From Bryoerythrophyllum caledonicum (lineage: Eukaryota > Streptophyta > Bryopsida > Pottiales > Pottiaceae), in contig OZ020519.1 of NCBI GenBank assembly GCA_963971425.1, forward strand, positions 8,324,028 through 8,388,027: a stretch of 64,000 bases of DNA, read 5' to 3'. Under the pieces are notes generated by a model that worked only from the letters and a program-made list of their open reading frames with translations, searched no databases and had not been told where the DNA came from. The position numbers were made by a program, and so were the translations under genes. This document shows, piece after piece, positions 34,030 to 43,852 of this stretch (its first letter is position 1; every line of letters starts with the position of its first letter).

Positions 34030-36610
34030 CGTCTTCAATGTTGCCCAACATCATCACAACAGCGGTTTTCGCAAGCTTGATGTAGGGGGGAAGCCGTCCA
34101 ACAGCGGCAATTTAGAGTTCGCCACTCTCCAAGTCCTCGTTAGGGGATTGGTGTCAAATGGGGCCTCGCAAACATGGCAACAGTTGTTTCGCAAAAACAA
34201 TTTGAACATTGTCTGCTCCAATTCCAAATTGAACGCACGCTGCAGCAGCAATACAAAGCTTTTCTCTGCCGCCATACTGTCCTTGATCTCTTTTGGCTCA
34301 CAGTATGAATCAAACACAAAATCAGGTCACATGCAATGAAAAAAGTACGTAAAACGAAAAAAAACAATCAATGGCAAATCTCACCTTTGCATTTACTCTT
34401 GATGTAGATCGCCATGGCTGAAAAAAGTGCCCTGTCAACACTCTTTCCTTTGTAGAGTGCAAACACCTCTGTCCTATCCAACCTCTACCTGAGCCGCTAT
34501 GTATTGGTGTTTAGATCAACATCCTACCTCAAAAATACTTTGAAGTGAAACAACCGCAGCAGGGCGTTAAAATTTGTAAATTCATCGGTGCAAAAAGTTG
34601 TTGCGGTGTCAATGTACAACTTCAATAACTGCTCTGTGCATGCACCAAATGCCGCAAAAAAATCACAGACGAACACGTCGTTCTTCTAAGCGAAAGTGAT
34701 TAACACATATATGGTTTCCACCATCAGGATGATGGCAACTATAGTCAAGATGACAATGGGATCAACCGTGATGTCGTAGCGTGCCTGCAATACAACAAGA
34801 AGTGAAAAAATTACACTAGCTCAATTCACAATGTAGGTGTAAGAACTTCAATTAAAAAAAACTCAAGAGCAATGAGTCACTTGCATAGCAATCTCTTCAT
34901 CCATAGAAGAATGCATCTTTGCTAACAACACGTGGTATTGCAAAATCAACCGCCCCAGTGGTTCTAGCAAGTCCATCCAGAAATGTTATGCTACATTTTT
35001 AGCCCACGCTTGTCCATGCTCGCCGCAAGGTCCTAAATGGCCTGCAATCGCTTGGAGCTCTTTTGGAAATACAAGTAAGAAGACTGCAACAACTTCTCTA
35101 TGGAGTCCAAAGTCTTTAATCTACTCAAACTTTTGAACGCTAACCTACACTTGTGTACAAAACAATGCAGTGATTGCATGAAAGGAGCTAGGGCTTAATA
35201 GAATTGGATTGAGACTCTATTGATACATCCTTGGAAGATGGGGGCACCGTCCGCCCCGAAGTTAACCAAGCGCTACTGCAAGTCGAAGTTTTCAGCTTGT
35301 CGCACTTGTCCAAAACAATGACAAGCACGACAAAGAAGTTGTCCGCCTTAATACCGTCCTCCATCTTTCGTACGACCAAGAGAAGTGGCAAACGAATCCA
35401 GTTTTCCATGACGTATGCGTGGATCAAAATCCACAACATATTGTTAATGGCCGTTACCTCATCGCACGTCAATGCGACATACTTAGCCGCCTGCACCTTC
35501 TATTGAATGTCAGTTTTAAGTTGCAAGACATATTCAAAACAATCAGCAGCAATTCTACATCAACAACAATTCTAAATCAACACCAAATCAACACGAGTTC
35601 TACATTAGCAACAATTATAAATGAGATCACTCCACATACATCCATACATCCAGTATCCACCTCACATGCAATCCCATGATGCAACCCCATCCCAGGTATA
35701 CATAACCACATGCAGCCCTTTGCATACATCCATGTTGTCAACATCCATCCCACACCTCATTCCCGTCCCAACACACATGAGCACATGCAACTCCATCCAT
35801 AAACTACAGCCCCGCATGCATGAATAACAACAGAACCACACGCGTGCACAATCACACACATACACAACCACAATCATACAACACATACACAACCACACAC
35901 ATGCACAACATACACAACCACACAATTGAATCATGAACATATGTTTGGAATAGAAAGACATACCACAACGTACATCGCTATTGTAATTTACCACCCAGAT
36001 GAGTCAATTTGATGCTTGCAAGGTACTTCTAGAACCTCCAAGAAGTTATAGAAGGCCTCCCGTTGCTCGTACTCCAGCATCCACCGCCTGTCCTGCAACA
36101 CTTGAAAAATTGTGGCGAATTGCATGATCTTCTTGCGCCTCATGGTTGAGTTGATATGATTCACTTGTTAGAGGATGGAGTGCGATTTTAGCGTCGTGTA
36201 ATCAATCATGTTCCTCTCATGTTAACACTTCAAATCAATATAACAGCCACCGGCCTTCAAGCCGGGGCATTCCCATCCTTCTTGGCCTACTTAAAACACC
36301 ACCAAGAATATGAGACACTATGCACTTAGAAAGAGGTTGAAGATATACATGAACAAAGGTGCTTACCTTGCGATGCCCCTCATGCTTAAGAAGGGCATCA
36401 GTTTTTGCCATTAGCCGCTTCATGGTCCCTTCAACCGTGGTGCATATTATATATTTTACAAAATGGGCCCTTTAGCCCATGGAAACCGCGTCGACCATTC
36501 CACATAGCAACGACAACTATGGTTGTATTGATGGCGCTTGTGCGGTGGCGGTATCCTCTTGAAATCAGAATCACTCAACATGCCGAGTAAATCGTTGTCA
36601 GAAAGTACCT
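34030..36610 (-). pseudogene. Decayed hAT-type transposase gene (BED finger class)
   Basis: Minus-strand fragments appear in the order of one protein. They are a BED-finger-like start (CYVEWSTRFPWAKGPIL near 36500; AKTDALLKHEGHRK at 36366-36407), a segment MQFATIFQVLQDRRWMLEYE (near 36100), YVALTCDEVTAINNMLWILI (near 35460), LHCFVHKCRLAFKSLSR and LDSIEKLLQSSYLYFQKSS (35050-35170), and DLLEPLGRLILQYHVLLAKM (near 34940). The motif order (CDE-type catalytic start, then an H..C block) is that of hAT transposases close to zinc-finger protein 862 relatives, which are common in plants. Several stops and frame changes separate the pieces, and an A/C-rich simple repeat (35600-35960) interrupts it. Terminal inverted repeats were not located. 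It is a relic, not a working gene. Confidence 0.7.
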
Positions 36611-37966
36611 ACACACCAATACATCGCTAATGTTGAGAATACCGCACACTGGCCAGCACCCCTCATGCTCAAGGAAAATTTAGCTTTTCAATTTCATTTC
36701 ACTTAACAAATCCAATTCAATGTACATCTCAACCATTAGAAGCAGCCACCACGCTCACCCATGAGAAGCAACCAACAGGCATGGAAAACAATCGGCTGAT
36801 ATAAAAAACAATCAACAACCATGAGAAGCAACCAGTGTCACAAAGAGAATGAACTGCATATGAACATTTGACAAAAGAGACAACAACCTTAGCAACCTAT
36901 CGGCCTTCATCTGCTACCAAACTGCTTCATCCAACCCATGTCCATGTTTCTATAATGTGTTCGTGCCTCACTCATCCAGTATTCCAGCACAACTTCAAGT
37001 GATTGGAAATCGACCTCCACAAAGAATCACCACAAGAGCACAATATCCAAGACAACCAATGAAAATTAGCAACACATACAAAATGTAACACATACAAAAC
37101 CTCATCCCCAACATACAAGCACATTCACAAGTGCACAGAGAAGCATACAAACAAGCAACAATTCACATGTGCATGAACACATACACAAAAGCAGACATGC
37201 ATACATACATGAGCAACTTAAGAAGTTGCCATGCACCTCAAGCAACGTTGGAGGCTGAGACATAGATCCTCCCAATGGGACAACTCTCGTTGGGTCGCCT
37301 TCGATGAGGTCTAGATAGCAGGACGCTTCCCCTTTCAATCCGTCTCATCTTTGAGGAGACGCACTACTGGATTACTCCACGGAATAGTAACGGAGACGAA
37401 TACCGTGTCACAAACCTTGTCTACAAATGCAGATGCTATTGTCTTTCCTCTAGAGAACCTCTCAGCGCTAGGTCAACTAATTGGCGCCTTACTCAAATCG
37501 TTTTGTGAAACTTCAAAGTACATCTTCAACGTGACGCCAACTCTGGCCGTCTTTCTTGCAAGCTTCTCAAGTGAGTGCAATCACCTCCGCACACCCATTC
37601 TCTCTTCGAAATGTCCGTCTATCGCATCCATGAGCGCCTTAAGCCCAAGACACGAGCCTAGAGGCGCACCGCGAGACCCTTATCCACCATTGCCGTCGTT
37701 GCCAATGGGCGTATGTTTCGAGCATCCTGTATCGCATAGGATTGCAGCCACCTCACGTCCAAAAAAACTTCCTCCATTCGCCACAGGGTCATTGGCATTT
37801 GGCACACACGCACAAGCCAATCACAGTAGCATAAAAGTACCCACAAAGCGGTGATTTCAGAAACACAACAAATGGCAAACTTCAACTACAAAGATTGAAA
37901 TTGGCAAAATGACAAATCTCTTTCATAGTAAGTCGTTGCTTTGCGGATTTGTGAAGCTCCCAGGAC
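36611..37966. other. Unassigned stretch, possibly the 5' part of the hAT relic
   Basis: Repeated CCATGAGAAGCAACCA units at 36750-36830, then mixed-composition DNA with a 167-codon plus-strand frame (37351-37854) that resembles no family. A minus-strand reading of 37330-37590 also runs long but is interrupted. It could be part of the transposon or a captured gene piece. Confidence 0.3.
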
Positions 37967-38271
37967 ATTGGGTACCCTCTATGAATTGCTTATCCATGGC
38001 ATGTCTTCTTTCTTTTATTCACTCTCACTTGTTGGCATTGGGCAAAGATGGGCACCAAATCTCACCTACTCTACAGTTTGCTTATGGGCTCCGGTGGTTT
38101 GTGGGCTTTTAAATTCTATATCAATTCCAAATCTTTGTGATTAAATTTGAAAAAATATTTGTTGAGTTTCATTCCTAATTCCGCATCTTCCTCTGTAAAT
38201 GTTTTTGACATACAATGTCATTTGAGTCCCCAACTGCCTTAAGTGATTGGAATTGGGTGCCTCTACCTTAG
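37967..38271 (+). repeat. 310-bp dispersed repeat, copy 3
   Basis: Runs from ATTGGGTACCCTCTATGAAT to GGAATTGGGTGCCTCTACCT, colinear with 903-1211. Differences are scattered substitutions and small length changes, so the copies are old relative to the MITEs. Confidence 0.75.
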
Positions 38272-39330
38272 TTTTGTATGCTCATGAAGTTCTACATTCA
38301 GAGTTTGGCTTCATTGCTCTAGAAGCTTCATTTACCACTAACTGCTAAACAAACTTTGACACATGTGATTTCTATTCTTAACGCATGTGAATGCCATTTC
38401 AAATATATATGTATATAGACTTTCAAATTCCAAATTATAATACAAAAAATAGTTGCCCAATTTGAGTTAAAAGATCAACCATCTCCAATATATATATGTC
38501 GGTGGCATTTAGAGGTTCTCGTACTTTTAGGAGGGGACTATTCATATTGAATATAAAGGGCTTGTTAGAAATTTATAATAATTCTTTTGTTCTTGAATTA
38601 TTAAAGTAGTTTAGTCAAAATTATAATATCTTTTTAGTTTGATTTAATTTGTTTGAGTATGTAGACTAATTTAAGGACTTTTGATGAAATTAGATTAAAT
38701 GGAACAAGGAAATTAAAGCTGGTTTGTGGATCGTTTCAATGCAACCTCAAAATATACTTATATCTTGAAATGGAAAAAACAAAAAATAAAATAAAGTGCT
38801 AATTACAACTACTCATCTATATTCTATACAAATATATGCACATTTTCAGTAGGATGTATAGACATAGTACGTTGTTACTAAGTAAAAAATGCATGTACAA
38901 AAACCACGACAAAATAGGAAAAAGTCCCTCATCACATACTTCTTCACTATAAATAATGTCAAATAATATAAACATCATGTAATCGAGAACACATCATAGT
39001 AGACAACCAAAATTGTCCTAGTATATTTCAAAGTCTCTAAGTAAAATGGCTAAAATTATAAGTAGTTATTTCATTTACAAGGCCCTACTTATATTATAAT
39101 TTTTTTAATTATGAACTCATTACTACATATCCAAAAATTATCAAAATTGAAAACCACATAATGCAAAGCAATGAAAATAATATACCTAAAAATGACACAA
39201 AAATATAGAATCAAATTGAAAATAAAAAATGTTTGAATTAAAATGAGAATGCTGGCACATCTTTTCCAAACACCAAATAATCATTACTTAAATGTATTTA
39301 GTTGAAGTAGTGACGGGAATAGGACAAAGT
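38272..39330. other. Strongly AT-rich stretch, nothing recognised
   Basis: No reading frame or repeat of note. It ends where the RPN7 upstream minisatellite begins. Confidence 0.45.
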
Positions 39331-39485
39331 GCACGGTGATTAAGGCAGAGCGCACGGTGATAGGGCATATTACACGGTAACAGGGAAAATTACACGGTGA
39401 TAGGGGAAATTACACGGTGATAGGGGAAATTACACGGTGATAGGGGAAATTACACGGTGATAGGGAGAATTTCACGGGGATAGGA
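39331..39485 (+). repeat. 20-bp minisatellite upstream of RPN7
   Basis: CACGGTGA recurs at 39332, 39353, 39373, 39393, 39413, 39433, 39453 and, as CACGGGGA, 39473. The central unit is TACACGGTGATAGGGGAAAT, perfect in the middle and decayed at the edges. It lies 160-315 bp before the RPN7 start codon and so sits in its promoter or 5' UTR. Confidence 0.92.
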
Positions 39486-39566
39486 CCGTCACGGGTTTGG
39501 GTCCATCTACTTCGCGACGAGGCTTTGCTTGGAAGCCATTTTCTCAGAGTGTGTCTGCGAAGCGTG

Positions 39567-39575
39567 AAACCCTAA
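39567..39575 (+). promoter_or_regulatory. Telo-box in the RPN7 leader
   Basis: AAACCCTAA, 71 bases before the RPN7 start codon. The same motif stands in the RPS25 gene; telo-boxes mark many plant housekeeping promoters. Confidence 0.5.
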
Positions 39576-39645
39576 GCAAGTGTTTTTCTGTTGTTGTTGC
39601 GGAAATCGATCGAGAGAGGGAGAGGGGATTGCGAGAGGGGGCGCC

Positions 39646-40806
39646 ATGGAAGAGAAGGAGGCCACACAGGATTGCAAGCTGCAGCTGGCGCATAAGCTGT
39701 TCCTGCTGCGGTCGTCCGATGTGGAGGACATCGAGAAGGCGTCGCTGAAGGAGGAGGTGGTGGCGCTTCTGAAGGCGGACGACATGGCGGGGCTGTACCA
39801 GGCGTGCTGCCAGGAGCTCGGGTGGGAGGTGGACCAGGCGTATCTGGACGCGACGAACTCCAAGAACGCGGAGGAGCTGAAGCGCCTGGACGACAAGATT
39901 GCGGACGCGGAGGAGAATTTAGGCGAGAGCGAGGTGCGCGAGGCGCTTCTTGCGAAGGCACTCTTCTACACCCGCATCGGCGACAAGGAGAACTCGCTCG
40001 AGCAGTTGAAGGTGACGGAGGTCAAAACGGTCGCCGTCGGGCAGAAGATGGATCTGGTGTTCCACACGCTGCGCCTGGGGTTCTTTCATCTTGATTTCGG
40101 CTTAATCTCGCGGAACATTGATAAGGCGAAGAGCTTGTTTGACGAGGGAGGCGACTGGGAGCGCAAGAACCGGTTGAAGGTGTACGAAGGCTTGTATTGC
40201 ATGGCGACGCGGAACTTCAAGCAGGCGGCGATTTTGTTCTTGGACTCGATCTCGACGTTCACGACTTACGAGCTTTTCTCGTACGATACTTTCATTTTTT
40301 ACTCTGTTCTGACGAGCATCATCTCCTTGGACCGCGTCGCGCTGCGGCAGAAGGTCGTGGACGCGCCGGAGATTTTGACCGTGATCGGCAAGATTCCGCA
40401 TCTGTCAGATTTCCTGAACGCGCTCTATGAATGTCAGTATAAAACTTTCTTTGTAGCGTTCGCCGGGCTGACGGACCAGGTGAGGCTCGACCGCTACTTG
40501 CACCCGCACTTTCGATACTACATGCGTGAGGTGCGGTCGGTGGCGTACTCGCAGTTCCTGGAGTCGTACAAGAGCGTTACCATGGACGCCATGGCGAAGG
40601 CGTTTGGCGTGAGCGTGAATTTTCTGGACATGGAGCTCTCCAGGTTCATCGCTGCCGGGAAGCTCAACTGTAAGATTGACAAAGTGGCCGGCGTGCTCGA
40701 AACCAACCGGCCGGACGCCAAGAATGCTCTGTATCAGGCCACTATTAAGCAGGGAGATTTCTTGCTCAATCGCATTCAGAAGTTGTCCAGAGTCATTGAC
40801 CTGTAA
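39646..40806 (+). CDS. RPN7: 26S proteasome regulatory subunit RPN7 (PSMD6)
   Basis: Non-ATPase lid subunit of the 19S regulatory particle; a PCI-domain scaffold that helps hold RPN3, RPN8 and RPN11 in the lid. A single exon encodes 386 aa, the expected length. The start chosen is MEEKEATQDCKLQLAHKLFL; an in-frame ATG at 39580 would add a Cys- and Gly-rich stretch unlike the family. The N-terminal helical repeats include LLKADDMAGLYQACCQELGW and EVREALLAKALFYTRIGDKE; the middle holds GLYCMATRNFKQAAILFLDS and TFTTYELFSYDTFIFYSVLT. The PCI winged-helix part includes FGVSVNFLDMELSRFIAAGK and LNCKIDKVAGVLETNRPDAK, and the protein ends LLNRIQKLSRVIDL. Lack of introns in a gene of this size contrasts with its neighbours and suggests origin by retroposition or intron loss. 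Codon use is GC-rich against AT-rich flanks. Confidence 0.97.
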   Translation: MEEKEATQDCKLQLAHKLFLLRSSDVEDIEKASLKEEVVALLKADDMAGLYQACCQELGWEVDQAYLDATNSKNAEELKRLDDKIADAEENLGESEVREALLAKALFYTRIGDKENSLEQLKVTEVKTVAVGQKMDLVFHTLRLGFFHLDFGLISRNIDKAKSLFDEGGDWERKNRLKVYEGLYCMATRNFKQAAILFLDSISTFTTYELFSYDTFIFYSVLTSIISLDRVALRQKVVDAPEILTVIGKIPHLSDFLNALYECQYKTFFVAFAGLTDQVRLDRYLHPHFRYYMREVRSVAYSQFLESYKSVTMDAMAKAFGVSVNFLDMELSRFIAAGKLNCKIDKVAGVLETNRPDAKNALYQATIKQGDFLLNRIQKLSRVIDL

Positions 40807-41195
40807 ATCATTGCATTGACATGTAACTATCGTTCCTTTTTTGAAATGAGCACAGGCATGTGATGGAGGTTATCAGAGATAGGTCAAATCATTGTTAGGC
40901 AATCGTTCTTTTCCCTCTCTTCTCACATTCCTAAGCTGCGTATCCCTACTGGTTCTTATACAGTTGAAAATTGTAAAGCTTCAATGCTGTTTGCATCAAG
41001 TTTGGATTGAATTGTCCCAGTTGCACGTCTCTCTTAAGATTTAGGTCAGCGAGTGATGGTTTAGGTCAGCAAGTGATGATTTTGATGAGAAGCTTGATGA
41101 CTTGTGCTTTCTGTTTAACATGAATCGTAAATATGTCATCAATATCGTCCTGTTCTTCTCTTGTTACACCTTCCTCGGCCTGTATTCCTTTAAAA

Positions 41196-41435
41196 TTACA
41201 AGGTATTGGCGAATAACTTGAGATCGACGCTGCCATCTTCGTAGTCTTTTGGGTCAGTCTTGCTTTGTTCTATAACTCCGGCAATTTCACCAGTTTCTTC
41301 ACTGGTTTTCATTTTCAATGCAAAGTTCTTGAACTTCTCAGCGAGGACTCAAAGCACAGTAGGAATGGAGTCATTTGAAAAGGATCCATGTGCCAATTGT
41401 GCTAAATAACACTGTTCGACAGTTTGTAGAAGTGT
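41196..41435 (-). pseudogene. Interrupted reading frame of unknown family downstream of RPN7
   Basis: An 80-codon minus-strand frame with one in-frame TGA and no ATG start. Its composition is clearly protein-like: TVEQCYLAQLAHGSFSNDSI, then after the stop KFKNFALKMKTSEETGEIAG, QSKTDPKDYEDGSVDLKLFA, and a TAA end. I cannot name the family. It may be the last exon of a decayed gene, or of a gene whose earlier exons I failed to see. Confidence 0.45.
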
Positions 41436-42127
41436 TCAATCTACAGAACTCCTTTCACGGAGAATATTAGCTCTCTCGTTTCAATCTTTTTACCTCCATA
41501 ATTTTAGTCTATTAGATACTAATTTCAAGTGCTTATGAGGCGATAAGTGTTCATTGTCATAATTCATCAAACGAGAGGACAATAGGTGGTCACTTTTGGG
41601 GTAATTTGTGAATTTGGTGGACTTTGTTTGATCCTCGGCCTAAGTTAAGTTCCTTTGAGCTGTGAGAAGGATCCATGTGACAAACGTGATGTTTGTGGCG
41701 ACAAGTTGCCACTGTATAGGTGAAATGTACCCATTGTGTGGATGATGTTCTACATGGTTTACTACACTTTGTGGATTCTCGGAGGCCTAGTCACTGTATT
41801 GACTTTAAAGGGTTGAATAAAAGTTAACTATCACTCTATTGCAACTAAATGTTTTTTTATTGTAGCTTTTTGATGTTTAATTGTGGGAGTCTAAGATAAA
41901 GAGCACAAATATGGCATTAAAATGATTTAAACAACCAATTATTTTGTTGCCAAACGACTTCCATTTCTTATGATCTTTGAAGGAAATATTCTTAACCAAA
42001 ATACTTATTTATTAATTCATTATGTTGATTCAATTTTAGATCCAACAATCCTAGATTATAATACAAACCACTTCACGTTGATACTCTCCATCAACACTCC
42101 ACTTTGTTCAATTGTAAGTGTCGGTCC
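41436..42127. other. AT-rich intergenic DNA, nothing recognised
   Basis: Only short random frames. Confidence 0.4.
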
Positions 42128-42131
42128 TTAA

Positions 42132-43263
42132 CCCCTAAAAGCCCAGGCATTTTCCCTCATGAAACACTCCAAAACTGCCATCATCAACAAATGGCAACGA
42201 AATCTAACATTACAGTCTAATTTTAGACTTTTAACCATACAATCTTAAAATAGACACGTATATGAACTTACAATAAAAATTTGGTTGCAATCCACCGCAC
42301 GGATGTGAAGATTATAGCGTTTGAAATGCAAAGAAAAGTATTTTTCCCCCCTTGCCCGGCAAGGTCAGCCTACTTTGACTAGGTATATCTTCTAGTTTTT
42401 ACATTGAAATGTGATAAAATCTTTTACCAATATGACTTATATGTTGTTAGCTATTTGTGTGCAAAATTTGAGGTCAATTCGAGGGGTAATTGATGTAGAA
42501 ATATACACTTCAGTGAAAGGGGGTACAAAATGTTGACAATTACTACGTAAGTGATATGAAATTGTTTGTTTCATACAAGTTGTTGCATTTGAGAATCCCA
42601 ATGGTGGAAACTTTCAATTTATTTTTTCACTAATTTTAGAAAAAGAAAAGACTAAAAATAGTAAAATCCATAATTTTCATGAATATATGGAATAGATAAA
42701 GCATTATGGGAAAGGGCAGTGCTTGAAATTAGGTGGCCTATTTGTCCCGCCCTCGCAGCTGGACGGGGGAAAAAAAAAGGGAAAAAAAAAATGGGAAAAA
42801 AAAAAAAAAAAAAAAAAAAAAGTTTTTTTTTTTTTTTGGCGGGCCCGCTTCTGGCGCGGGATGCTGGCAGGCCAGCTGACTGCTGATTGTTTGCTGTTTT
42901 TTTTAAAAATTATTTTAACAACTCTTTTAATAATTTTCAATGCTTTTTGTACTTGGACTTCGTGCATAGAAGTCTGGATTCCTTTCCTTGCACTTTCTGT
43001 CCCAAAATTCTGCCCCTTTTTTCTCCTCAAATTGCATTGGTTGACATGGCTGCCCCAATAGTCCAGAGTCCCCATTTTGACCTTTGAAGGCTAATAACTT
43101 TTGAACCAAGAGTCCAAAATCATATTTGAAAAATTCCCCACATAGATTTCCTAAAGGACAATGCAGTGTAAAATTTTCATAAGAATCTGAGTATTTTTTC
43201 CAGTCAAAGGTACATGCCCAAAATCCAAAACGTACTTCCCAAGTACACTTGGGCTCTTAGGGG
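42132..43263 (+). mobile_element. TTAA-flanked element, copy 5 (1132 bp)
   Basis: TTAA stands at 42128-42131 and 43264-43267. Ends CCCCTAAAAGCCCAGG and, inverted, CCCCTAAGAGCCCAAG match at 14 of 16. A perfect 16-bp palindrome CCCAAGTACACTTGGG at 43239-43254 lies inside the right end. A homopolymer-rich A tract occurs at 42770-42835. No transposase. Confidence 0.75.
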
Positions 43264-43852
43264 TTAATGTCTCTGTCCATCAGAGGCATGCTCAGCCAAT
43301 CCTCCATCTGTTTGTCCAACATCCACTATGTCCGTGTATTTATAAATGTCCGTCACATCCAAAAAGCTTATCTCAGGAGTGACAACTTTCACATGGTATT
43401 TGATATCACCAAAATTAACTTGGATTATAGTTATGTAATCTGTTTTTATAACTTCTAAGTACAATTACTTAATCAACACTTCTAGTTTCGATTCAATTTA
43501 GGTTCAATTTCTATGGTTATATATTAGAATCCATAATCCTAGAATACAATAACACTCCGTCAACCTCTCCGTCCAGAAACGACTTCCGTCCGATCCTCTG
43601 TCTGTCCTCCATCCGTTCGTCCACGTCCGTGGGTTTCGTCCGTCACGCTCAGAAAGCAAGTCTCGTCGCAGGGAATCTCGGGAAGGCGAAGATGTTGCGT
43701 GCTCCGCCGCTCGCTCTCTCGCTCGCTTTCTCGCTTTCTCGTAGGCAGGATGCCGCGAGGATCTCACTTACACACTTGCTTTTCGCACCATCGAGTTGTC
43801 GAGTAGTTTTGTTTCCCTCCACGATGATGCTCTTTCTGCGGCTGCTGGTCTG

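Noticed and set aside
37351-37854. 167-codon plus-strand open frame
   Set aside because: No recognisable domain, no splice context, and it overlaps the possible hAT-derived stretch.
39580-39645. In-frame upstream ATG extending RPN7 by 22 residues
   Set aside because: The extension (Cys-rich, then Arg/Gly-rich) is not found in the family, and the ATG at 39646 gives the expected length and start.
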